Both the position numbers and the translations under genes were made by a program. The notes under the pieces are model-generated. The model saw only the letters and a list, made by a program, of their open reading frames with translations. It had not been told where the DNA came from and did no database searches. Below, piece after piece: positions 35,018 through 46,600 of a stretch of DNA of 64,000 nucleotides. This DNA is from Fulvia fulva. Lineage: Eukaryota; Ascomycota; Dothideomycetes; Mycosphaerellales; Mycosphaerellaceae. The stretch spans positions 62,001-126,000 of the forward strand of contig NC_063019.1 in the NCBI RefSeq assembly GCF_020509005.1, given 5' to 3'. The first letter of the stretch is position 1. Each line of letters begins with the position of its first letter.

Positions 35018-38000
35018 ACAGACCTCAACATCCGAAGCAGAGGGGTCGCAGATCCGTACAGCGTGCTCGGCATGACACTGGACTATGTTCACGATGCTCC
35101 CCAACCATACGCCCTAAGTCTGCAGTGTACTATCAACCCAACTGATGTGCAACTCGAGGCACGCTACGACGACCATCTTCTGCCCGAAAGACAAATGCAG
35201 CGAGTACTACAACAATTCCAAAACTTTTTGCGTTTACTGCTGCGAGCTCCTTTGCAGCTTAAGCCAAATCAAATTCCACGCGTGAGCCCAAAGGATCGTC
35301 AAGAACTTCTGCAGTGGAACAAGAGTATACCCACCTACGCCGAGCACCCTCTACATGAATTCTTCAGACGGCGTGCACCGACTATGCCACATGTATCCGT
35401 GGCTCTTGAAGCGCCAGATGGAAAGTTCACCTATAAGCAACTGAATGATTTCTCCGACCGCTTGGGAGCCGAAGCCTAGAAACAAGGCGATTTCCACGGG
35501 CTGTTCGGTACCGCTTTGCTTCGATAAGTCCAAGTGGGCAATAGTTGCAGTCATGGCAATCTTGAAGGCAGGGGCAGCGTGCGTACCACTTGCGCCGGAG
35601 CACCCACGACTGCGCAGCAAAGAAATGATCACCTCGAACGTGCGAGCGACGGTTCTGCTCACTTCACGCGTGCACTACGCCGAATGCGCAGACCTTGTCG
35701 CGAACGTGCTTGTAGTGGATGAAAGTACGATCGGTATGCTTCAGGACGATGGTCTGCAGGAAGTCTCCGTCGGTACAGATCAAGCCGCTTATATCCTGCA
35801 TACGAGTGGCAGTACTGGAACGCTCAAAGGGGTCGTCTTGGAACATCGCAACCTCACCACCTCTCTCATGGCCTACGGTGAGCGCCTCAGTCTCGCTGAA
35901 ATCACAAGTCCAAGGGTTCTCTAGTTTGCATCATTTGTGTGGGATTCGAGCATCGCGGAAACTTGGACGCCACTACTACTTGGCGGCACGATCTGTATGC
36001 CCTCTGAGACTGAGCGCGAGGCAGCTCTCGTAGACTACATCGACGCCCATCATATCGACTGGATGTCATTGACTGCATCTGTGCTTCGGACTTTGAGTCC
36101 AGAGGATGTGCCAAACCTGCGCTTTCTGTGCTCCGTGGGTGAGTCCATCGATCCTTCTTCGGCCAAGACATAGGGGTCAAGGGAAAGATTGCGCTTCTTC
36201 AATGCTGCTGGCCGAGCTGACGTCTGAGTCGATCTCCCACGCAACTATTGGCACGCCCGTGGGATGTGGTTCTTGGATCGTCTATCTAGATGACATTAGC
36301 AAGCTTCAGCCCATTGGAGCCGTTTGGCGAAGCTGTTATTGATGGTCCTGGTGTTGCACGACGTTACCTGGGTGATACAGACAGGACGGCTGCCGCTTTC
36401 ATACAGCCACCGGCTTGGGTACCTAGTCGTCAGCGTGGGCACATGTACAGAACTGGTGATTTTGTACGCTACGAGCCCGATGGGAGCCTGTCCTTCGTTG
36501 GACGGCAAGACAATCCGGTCAAGGTTGCTGGGCAGCGATTTGATCTTAGCGAAGCAGAGCGTGCTCTCACAGAGTCTACCATTGTTCAGCAGGTGGCGGC
36601 GTTGTCACACAACAAGCGTCTCGTCGCCGTGATCAGCTTGCCCGGCTCTAACGTTGACAACGACGAGCCATTTGTGCGAGTAGCTGACGATGTTATACAT
36701 CAGCATCGGGGGCGAATTGCGGACGAGACACAGGAACGGTTGCCATCCTGCATGACTCCTTCGGCTTGGCTATTCGTAAAGCGTTTACCTCTTTCGCAAT
36801 CTAACAAGCTGGATCGAGTCGCCATCGCGAAATGGATCTCGACTTAGAATATTGATGCAGTGGAATCAAAGCGACTAATAGGAGCAGGTGAGTCCTTAAC
36901 ACCGCCATCCACAGCCGACGAGAGACTTCTCCAAGAGACTTGGGCATCTGTACTCGACATTCCCGTCGACAAGATTGGTAAAGAGACCTCGTTCATCAGC
37001 CTGGGCGGAGATAGCATCACAGGCATGCAGGATGTTTCGCGTTGCGGCAAGCGAGGAGTCTTGCTCAAGATGTCGGATATGCTTCGCAGTAGGAGCTTAC
37101 TCCAAGCGGCGACGCATTGCACTCCACATCATGTTGGAGCGCCGGGTTTGCGACAGAAGTATATCATGCCAGCAGACGAGGCAGCACACATCAAGGAAGA
37201 GCTAGGACTGGGCTCTGCCGAATTCCGAGGCTCATATGCTTGCGCACCTTTGCAGGAGGGTATCTTGCTTTCGCAGGCAAGGGTGAGAGAAGTGACTACC
37301 TGGCAAGCTTTGCCATGAAGATTGAGAACCAGGCACAGCAGACTGTCGACGCGGAGCGACTCATTGATGCTTGGTGCATTGTTTGTGAAGCATTCACGAT
37401 ACTTCGAACTGTGTTTTGCAGCAATTCTTCAGGTGAAGGCTTTCAGCAAGTGGTTCTGCATCAATCACAGCCTTGGACAGTCACTAAAACGCTCGATACG
37501 TGTTTCGAAACTGCCTTCGAACAATGGACTCTGCCAAAGTTTGCGCCAAGCCAACCACGACACAGATTCAGTATATTTCGTAGTCTGACTGATGGAACCT
37601 ATATCGTCTTTGACATAGACCACGTCCTATACGATGCTGTGTCAATGGATCTGATGGTTGCTGCGCTAAACGACGCCTACACAAGACGAGCACTCCCACT
37701 ACGCAGTGGTCCAGGGCTCGTTGACTATATAACATGTGCTCAGAGTCGACGAGATACTGCAAAGAGCTACTGGACCTCATACCTCAGTGATGCGGCATCA
37801 TGCGTCGTTCATCTTGGCATGAAGCATCCTGGAAGTATAGCGAAATCGCGGACAAACAAAGCAGAGGTTCCTTACCACAATGCCAACAAACTGCCCCGGT
37901 TCTGCATCGAACAGGACCTTACCATCACTCGCGTGGTACAAGCTGCGTGGAGCATCGTGCTGCAGATACTCACGGGCCAGTCTCAAGTGTGCTTCGGCCT

Positions 38001-40472
38001 TCTGTACTCTGGACGGGACACCTTGGAGGACGCCGAACAGATTGTTGGACCGCTGATGTCGGTACTGACATGCAAGGCCAACATCACAACGCAGACCACC
38101 ATAAGAAGTCTACTTAGTATCCTCCAGCACGATTTAGGACTTGCCCTCGAACATTCGGCATGCTCGCTGGCTTGTATTCAAGACGCCCTCGAACTTGAAT
38201 TAAAAGTCCTCTTTTCAATACTTGTGTTACGGTGCAGCACGCTACTGCGTCGCCTATCTCAGACTCGGGCGACCTGAAATTTCAGCATGTAGCAGGCGAG
38301 CTATCGACAGAGGTAAGTGTTTAAATTGTTCTTGTCAACCACCCTACTAACATCATCAGTATCCTCTTTCCTTCCACGTTACTACTTCAAAAGACTACTT
38401 CCACGGTGAAATCCAGTACAAGTCGACTAGCGTGCTCGACTCTATCGCATCACACATTGCAGATGCAGTATCATCAGCGATCACAGCGATATTGGATGAT
38501 CTCCAAACGCCAACAGCGAGCCTCGAACTGGCACGATCACTCCTGCAAAGATGGAACCTCGAAGCACCGCTAGCGCTGGAAGCCTGCGTCCACGAGCAGT
38601 TTCGAGAGGTCGCTCTTGCTCAGCCAGAGCGACCTGCCATCCATTCTTCGGATAACGACCTTACTTACGAGAAGTTAGACGACCTATCTGACCGCCTTGC
38701 TCGCAAGCTGCAGCAGAAAGGCGTGCGGGCAGAGATCATAGTCCCCATGCTTTGCGAGAAGTCAAGTGTGGCGGTCGTATGCTGTCTCGCGATCATGAAA
38801 GCTGGTGCAGCACTCCTGCCGCTCGATCCAAGTCATCCATCGGAAAGGCTTGCTGCCATTGTCCACGACTGCGGCGCACTCCTGGCTATCACCACTGCAA
38901 GCTGTATGAACCAGGTCGAGAAGCTATGTCAGACTGTTCTTCCAATCGACATGGGGTACTACGAGCGACTGCCCGCCGACCACGACGTTCAAAGCGATTC
39001 CTCAACACCTTCGAATGCGTGTGCAGTCATCTACACTAGTGGCTCTTCAGGCACTCCGAAAGGCATCGTGCTCATCCACTCGAACTTCTCGACAGCGATA
39101 GCGGCCGGGTGGAGATATAATTCGACAGCATCCCATTCTTCGAACAGTATTCGTACAAGATGGGCAAGAGGTGCTCCAAGTCGTCCTTCAAGAGGCCCCG
39201 ATCGAGCAAGTGTATCTGAGCCCAGCGGTTGTGACGGACCATTCTGGCTTTTCACCAACCAAATATCTGCCAACGTTCCACATCTTTGCATCGACGAAAG
39301 ATGAAGTGGTCCTCGAGATCCGTATACATCACGCTCTGTATAATGCTTTCTCGATGGATGTGATACTGCAAGACATATCCGCAGCCTACGCCGAGCAAAC
39401 ACTCACTCCACGACCCAACTACCACTCACGGGTCTCCCACGTACGAAGCCTTGACACTACATCGGCTATCAACTTCTGGGCCAAAGCCCTGCAGGGCTCG
39501 TCGATGACATCTCTGACCCCAGCCGAGCCGCCAACCAGGTGCTCAGCAGCAGAGTCCTCGATAGAGATTACAATGCCCGCACACTCGCTGCAAATCGCCG
39601 AAGTGACACCAGCAAACGTCTTCAAGGCAGCCTGGGCGACCGTGTTCCCACAAGCCGTCAAATCAAACGACATCGTCTTCGGAGAGATCCAAACAGTACG
39701 CCCATCCACATTCCCCGAAATCGACTCAACCTGCGGACCATCCGTGAACGACCTCCCCGTCCGTGTCAAACTCGAAGACCATCACACAAGTGCCTCACTC
39801 GCAGCACAAATCCAGTCGCACTCCCTAGACGCGACACCCCATCACCACCTGGACATAAGATCCAGATCCATCATCAGAGACTGCACGCCTTGGCCTGCCT
39901 GGACCCGGTTCAGCTCGATGATGATCTTACAGAACCACGGAGCTCTGCAGGCCGAACGTAATGTCGGTGGTGTAATGTGCCAGCTCGAGCGGTTAAGCTA
40001 CAATGGCGATTCTGCGGATGTCTGGGTCGTGGCTATGCCAGATGGTGTTTTCCCCCGAACGGGGACCACGACCACAAGCTGAGTGGCTGATGCGCCGGTT
40101 GGAGATGGTATTGGAGGCGTTTGCTGATTAGATCAGCCTGGAGTTGATCCGGGCCATGGCGGAGGCAATGTCCGGCTATGAGATGCCAGCGAATCTTTCT
40201 ATGGAGAGGGATAATCTTCTTCCTTCGAGCAGCGTCATCATGACCGACCACATAGACCTGGTGCGCCAGGCTTGGCGTGATGTTGGTCTACTGGATTTAG
40301 CGGTCTGCGATTCGGACGAACACGAGTCATATTGGTCCAGACACAGTCTGAGCACTACCAAAATAAGGGCTTCTCGGTCAACACACTCGACATGATCGCC
40401 AACCCGGGCCAAGCTGAGCAGGTCAAGCTCCTGAGCAGTATGCAAGTCGCCGGGGTGAATGCGTCGGCGTGA
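35018..40472 (+). pseudogene. NRPS remnant: C end, A1, T, C, A2 core fused to C, T remnant
   Basis: Continuation of the NRPS past the hAT element. The end of the first C domain leads into adenylation domain A1 with HTSGSTGTLKGVV, MYRTGDFVRYEPDG and SNKLDR; its usual NxYGPTE block is degraded (FFNAAGRAD) and several stops and frameshifts intervene. A carrier with ISLGGDSITGMQ follows at about 37000. The second C domain (about 37210-38270) has IDHVLYDAVSMD at the active site. A2 begins at about 38590 and keeps IYTSGSSGTPKGIV. At about 39105 it jumps directly into another C domain (IIRQHPILRTVFVQDG), with IHHALYNAFSMD at about 39325. A weak terminal carrier remnant runs to TGA at about 40472. 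It is non-functional; the product is unknown. Confidence 0.85.
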
Positions 40473-40668
40473 GCGGGAGGATGGCGCTGGAAGTTTCCAG
40501 GCTTGCATGGCCAGTACGAAGAAGCCTGCCGGTCGCTTTGTTCCTGTTGTTTGTCACTGTATGCCAGTCTCACAATCCGTATCTATGCAGCCTGCTTGTT
40601 CATTTTACTTCCCACTTAAAAGCTCAGTCGATACTCGCTGATCCTTCATCTCCACAACCACACCAGAC

Positions 40669-41450
40669 ATGGCAATCTCCCCGGACCTCAACGGCGTAAC
40701 CATCGCCCTCACCATCGACAAGCAAGCCCTCCCCGAACAAGACTTTCCCGACCTTGACCCCGAAGAGCGCACCGTGAACCATCTAGTGCAAGCACGGTCA
40801 CAGCAGATCTTTAAGGTTCAAATGACAGTCGCTCCAGACACCGTCTTCAAAGGTTCCGAGCTAGCCTTCAAAGTCTTCATCGACGGCCGACAGATCGACG
40901 AGCCTCTCGTCGAAGCGGGCGTCCTCGGCATGGGGTTTGCGTTCACAGAGACTAGTCTTGGCTCCTACGTGAGCTCGACGATGGTGAGGAAGTATCAATT
41001 CACCGATATCAGCACCGGTAAGTCAACGTCTTCGTCCTGTTGCTTGATACTTGATGCTTCGCCACGGCGCCTACTCACCTCATCACAGTCGAGCAACAAA
41101 GCCACTCCATCTCTTCGGGTTCCAAGTCAGTCCGTAACACCATGTCATCGACTTCAGCAGACAGCCATGGAATCCCAACCGCATCAAGCAGCACCGCTTC
41201 TTCCGTCTACACCCCCATGACCTCCGTCTCTGGCATGTCTGCGCGTCCATCGTCCTCTTACGAATCATTGCTCCCTGGTAGACCGAGCCTGATGGCGATG
41301 AGGGCGGCCGTTGTAGCGCTGGGGGAGGGCCAGGGGATGTCGTTGCTGTTATCATCGCTCAGTACCTGGAGCGCTTGGCCTCAGCGTGGACGGAGGTGTA
41401 GTGGTCAGATCTTCCAGAGCAGCGGTGGTGGCGGTGGTGGTGATGGATGA
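40669..41450 (+). CDS. Small DUF7918-like fungal protein, hypothetical
   Basis: Two exons, 40669-41017 and 41089-41450, with a 71-bp GTAAGT..CAG intron, encode 236 aa. The N-terminal part (AISPDLNGVTIALTID, FKVFIDGRQIDEPLV, YVSSTMVRKYQFTDI) looks like the DUF7918 fold seen in many fungal orphan proteins. The C-terminal exon is low-complexity, Ser/Thr-rich, and ends in a glycine run. No catalytic motif and no clear tie to the metabolite genes. The C-terminal half may be degenerate, since family members usually continue with a structured region. The exon 2 frame is less certain than exon 1. Confidence 0.5.
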
Positions 41451-41486
41451 TAATGAAGCTAATAGGACCTAGCTTCAACGCGTTGA

Positions 41487-41586
41487 GACGCGCTTGTTGC
41501 AACACGAAACTCTTGTTGCAACACGAAACTGACGCGCTTGTTGCAGCACGAAACTGACGCGCTTGTTGCAGCACGAAACTGACGCG
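41487..41586. repeat. 25-bp tandem repeat, about four copies
   Basis: Copies of GACGCGCTTGTTGCAGCACG plus AAACT; the first two have CAACACG and one lacks the first 6 bp. It lies just downstream of the DUF7918-like gene. Confidence 0.9.
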
Positions 41587-42235
41587 TCAGGCTGAAGCCA
41601 CACGTCCCACTTCATCGTTGCTGCTTCACCTTCGTCTTCTGTCGACATGACAACTTTGCGTGTATCCTTCCATTCCCGCTCCACTATCGACACCCCGATG
41701 ATAATGCTCTCCGGCATTCCGTCTCCTACGAGCGAGTCATGCCAATCATGCCGACGCCGGTCTCACCTTTCGCACGTCAAGCGTCCCTGGATTGCGTGCT
41801 GCCACGGAACACACATCCCATCCGCCTCTGACCTATCATCGTCACACAGCCTGCACCCATCCGACATCCGTGGAGCCAACTCCTGACTGCCTGGAATTGC
41901 TCTTCCACCAACACCTGCGTCTCACGAACGCGTTCCTGTCCCACTCGCCTCATGGGGTGATTGGTGCCATGCTGTGAGCAATTTGCAGTGTGCCTGCTGA
42001 CTACAGCACGTCTTGGCGATATGGAGTGAGGTGTTGCAGGACTTGTTGCTGGCGTTCGCTTTGAGATACACCTTTTGCCTATTGACTAGCATTTCGCCAC
42101 CAAGTCGAGGAGATGGCAGCCATCGCAACACAGGCAAAGGCACCACTGCTGCCTTCAGGAGCCGGCCGAGGCAGCAATAACCATGGATCGATCGACAGCG
42201 AAGCACTGAGCGCATCACATCGCTCGCTGGTACTA
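41587..42235. other. Non-coding or unrecognised stretch
   Basis: About 650 bp between the tandem repeat and the permease remnant. Open frames are short and show no motifs. It may contain degraded 5' permease sequence, but I cannot see any. Confidence 0.3.
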
Positions 42236-43197
42236 CTGCAGTAGACTGGTCTTGGTCGGGCATCTGGGTTGGCTCAATCTGGTCGTGGGGCGCCACCGCA
42301 ACATCGATCTTGAAAGTCTTCTACTCGTTTTCCGGTCCCAGCAACGTCAACAACGTCATGAACGAGGTCAAGGATCCGGTACGAACCTTGAAATCAGTGT
42401 CTCTGACAGCACTGGCGACCGCATGCGCGATGTACGCGCTGGTCAACGTGGCATACTTCCTGGTTGTGCCATTGGACGAGGTGCGTAGCAGTGGAGAACT
42501 CATCGCTGCCCTATTCTTCGAACGAGTCTTTGGCCAAGCCTTCGGCCGCCGAATACTCCCACTCATGGTGGCTTTGAGTGGTGTTGGGAATGTTATGGTA
42601 GTGACGTTTGCACTGGCTCGTCTCAACCAAGAGATCGCCCGAACAGGACTCATCCCTGGTGGCCGACTGCTCTCGACAACCAAGCCGTTTGGCTCACCTC
42701 TCGGCGGCCTCATCATACATTGGATACCATCAGCTCTAGTCCTGACAATCCCAAGCGGCGACGTCTACTCTTTCATCCTGGAAGTGGAAGGGTGTCCGGG
42801 TCAGATCGTCGCACTTGCTACAGCGATTGGTCGCATCTGGTTGAGGTTCAACCGTCCAGATCTTCATCGTCCTTACAAAGCTTGGATACCCGGCGTGCTT
42901 GTGCGGTCATGTATCGCAGTAGCGTTACTGCTGGCGCCCTTCTTCCCCAGTGAGATACAGAAGGCGAAAGGTCTGATCGGTGGAACGGCATATGCTCTCG
43001 CTGGAATCGCCATGTAAGTCTCATCCACGTGCCCGAAATGGACCATGCTGATACTCACTAGTCTCCTTTTCGGCGCGCTGTACTGGTACGTGTTTGCGAA
43101 GCTGCTCCCACACTGGCGCGGATACAAGCTCGCAGATCAGACGGAGTTGCTGGCTGATGGCACCACCATCACCAAAATTGCGCATGTTCCGTTGTGA
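42236..43197 (+). pseudogene. 5'-truncated amino-acid permease (APC, MUP-like)
   Basis: C-terminal half of an APC-superfamily transporter resembling fungal high-affinity methionine permeases. It opens mid-protein with DWSWSGIWVGSIWSWG, then KVFYSFSGPSNVNNVMNE and FALARLNQEIARTGLIPGG, with about six hydrophobic segments. A normal 48-bp intron (43014-43061, GTAAGT..TAG) leads to a last exon with FGALYWYVF and KIAHVPL ending at TGA 43195-43197. No ATG or N-terminal membrane helices lie upstream, so the first half is missing. The surviving part has no stops, suggesting recent truncation. It is unrelated to the flanking biosynthetic genes. Confidence 0.75.
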
Positions 43198-43679
43198 CAG
43201 GCACATCTCTCGCGTCCGTTTTGCAGGCAACAGATAGATCACGCTGCGGCGCAAGCTACAGTACACAGTGAGATCCATGACTACTCATTGGATCGGCATG
43301 ACTGATTTCCAAGTTCCGTTGCTATTGCTCTTTCGATCTCTCGCTCGCTTCATCTCTTGTCGCACCTTGGAACCTATGCATCGTTGCTGCGTTGTGCTTG
43401 CACAATGAGCTGCTGAAACGTGATCGACATGTACTGCACGTTGGATCAATATGCAAACACATCTCTCGAGCGACCGCATGCGATGACGCGCGTGGACCAC
43501 AGATGGATTTCCAATCTGCCATCGCACGAACTTGCGTGTGGACGCTAATCCTTGAAGGAAGCCCTGGACATGCGGGCTACAGATCGGATGAATGACAAAT
43601 CCATCCATCTAGTTTTAATACATGTGTATGCCTCCGACTTCGTATGTATACGTAATAAAAAGCCAATCTAGATATGCTA
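43198..43679. other. Intergenic, convergent 3' ends
   Basis: About 480 bp between the permease stop and the minus-strand PKS stop. No gene supported on either strand. Confidence 0.3.
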
Positions 43680-46600
43680 CTAATCGACCGTACGACTCGC
43701 TAGTCTTGCAACTTCACTTCCTAGCGCAGTCAACGACGGCGTCTGCGTGACCTGAATCGTAGACATTTCCACTCCAAGGCGGCTCCGGATCCAATTACGC
43801 AGCTCGACTCCAGCTAACGAATCAATGCCGTAGTCGCCCAGCGAGCGTTCTTCCTCAATCGCTTGCGTGCTTTGGAGAATCTTTGCGATTTGCGCCTTGA
43901 TCGCAGCCACGGCTGCCAGCTGGAGAGAGACGGTAGGGCTATTGGGGCCATTGCGAATCAACGTTTGGAAAGCACGCACCTCTACAGCCTCAGCTGCGAT
44001 CCCGTCCGCTGCAGCACCATCTGTGCCAGCTTGACCGCGGCCAAGGGCACCAAAGCGAGCGTCAGACAACAATCCGTAGCCGGGCTTTTGACGATGCGAG
44101 ATACTTGTCACTAGCTGCGCGGAGCTGGACGGGTTGATCTGGGCGTCCTTGTCTTGCTGCTCGATGGCGAAGCGCAGGATCTCGTGCAGAAGAGATTGGT
44201 TGATCGGAGTCCACGCGTTGGTGTCCAACGCCTTCAGGAGATCCACATGTTCGCTCATGTATCCGACATCATCGACAGCGCCCAGGTCGATGGAGCAAGC
44301 AGGTAGGCCACGTACCCTTCGATAGTCAGCCAAGGCGTCCAGGAAGGCATTGGCGGCAGCATAGTTGGCCTGGCCCTTTTGTCCAATCAAACCGGAGATG
44401 GATGAGAATAGCGTGAAGAAATCCAGCGGGAGGTCCAATTCCTCAGCTGCACGATGCAGATTCCACGCCCCTTGAACTTTGGATCGCAAAGTCTGATGGT
44501 ACTCATCGTGCGTCATGGAAGCGAAGACTCGATCTCGTAGCACCATTGCTGCGTGTATGATGCCGCGAATTGGCGGTCCAGCGGCGTCGAGGCAGCGGCG
44601 AGCGTCGCTGTACTCGGCAATGTCGCCTTGGATTAGCACGACTCGGACACTCAGGAGCTCAAGCTCTCGCAAGACCGATTGTGACTTTTCATCATTGTAG
44701 CCACTTCTCCCCAGGACCACGAGTGTCTTCGCCCCCCAAAGGGCTAGTTGCACAGCAATGCCGCCATTGAGACCCTTCAGACCACCAATGAGCACATATG
44801 CTGCTTCGGAGTCCAGACTCAGATGCCGTAGACCAGGTCGCACGGGGAGCACCACATCACGGTCTGCGGATCTCGAGACCACGACACGCCCGATATGATA
44901 CCCGCCCATGGCACGAAATGCAGCCGAGATCTGATCGAACCCAAACACAGTGACTGGTTCGATAGGCTTCAGCACTCCTTGGTCAAGGAGGGTGACTGCC
45001 TTCTGCAGCGTCTCGCCAATCAGCTCATCTGGCATTTCACGGTGACCAAAGTCGACGCATCGGTAGGATGAGTTCCGTAGGAACGGGTGTAGTGGCAGGT
45101 ATCCCCGATCCAGCAAGTCTCGCTTCCCCAACTCGATGAATGTGCCTCCTTCGGCAATGCATCGCCATGACTCTTCGAGCAGCTCCCCCGTGAGTGAATT
45201 GAGCACAATGTCGACGCCCCGGCCCGCAGTGATCTTTTGGATGCCGTAGGCAAAGGCCGTGTCTCGGGAACTGAAAATGTGGTCCTCTGGGATGCCATAT
45301 TCGCGAGTCAGGAACTCCTTCTTCTCCGTGCTGCCGACAGTGGCGAACACTTCGGCCTGAGCCACACGACAGAGCTGGATGACGGCCGCTCCGAGCGCTC
45401 CGGATGCCGAGTGGATTAGCACCCGACTTCCCTTTCGCAACCGAGCGAGCCCTTCTAATGAATATAAAGCGGTGACGAAAGGCGTGGTGGCAACCTGCTC
45501 GAAGGTCATCCAGTCTGGCAGTTCGCACACCCTGCACGCTGGCTTGATGACACGATTGGCCAAGACTCCGTGGCCGGAAACGACGACCCGCTGTCCTGGT
45601 CTGAGGTTGATGACTCCGCTGCCGGCCACTCGTCGCACAATGCCTGCCCCATCAAGACCCATGACATGCTCATTCTCTGGTACGAGCCCCATGGCCACGG
45701 CCACATCTTTGAATGCCAGAGAAACTGCCATGATCTCAACTTCAACAGTCCCCGTTGCTAGCTCCACCGTCACATCTTCTTCCTGCCACGTGAGTGAGTC
45801 AAGGTCGCCCGGCCTCTCGCAATGTAACGCGACTCGTGCGTCGAACGATGAAAATGGCTTCTGTATCGGTGGAGCGCCCCTGCCTGATCTTCCACGCTCT
45901 GCTGCGGCCGTATTTAGTTGTGCATCTGGCACCACTCGAGGGACATAGATCGCGCCTTCGCGCTCAGCAAACTCAAAGTCTTCGCCCTTTCCCTTCAGAC
46001 TCCCAGCTTGGTAACGGCGCAAGACTTCCAGTACAGCAGAGACAGTGTTTGGCCCGTCGATTTGCTCCACGTCCAAGGTGATGAGCTCTAGCGACGGGTC
46101 TTCGGCATGTGCTGATCTGCGAAGACCGTGTATAAGAGCTTTGTGTGGTTTACCTGCTTCAAGTTGCGAGCCTTCTGTAACCCAGAGTATTGGCACTCCA
46201 CTGGTGAGCAGTTGCTGCAAGGAACTCCAGTCCTCTTTGGATATGTCCGGTAGAATGGGTTCTCCAGCCTCAATGACCAGGGAGATGGGACTGGAGTTCC
46301 TTTCAGTAAGATCTTGATCATCTGGTACCACAATCCAGCCTGCCTGAGCTAAGCCATCAAGCAGACCATCTACTGCTGTGCCAGGTTGCGTCAGCGCAGA
46401 AAGTCTCAAGGTGCCCCCTACGTCGGCCAATCTCGATTCGGAATCGTCGGCCCAGAGAGTATGGCTACCGCGGAGCAAGATCTCGGGGATGTCCAGCTGT
46501 ATGCGACGCAGTCCCACCTGCCGGAGGGTTTCAAAGTTTGCTTTGCGGATAGTGTCAGTGCTATCGTCCGTCAACTTCTCGTGAGATTCTCCCAGCTCTT

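Noticed and set aside
26753..40472. A PKS-NRPS hybrid synthetase
   Set aside because: The PKS remnant is on the minus strand and the NRPS remnant on the plus strand, so they were separate genes.
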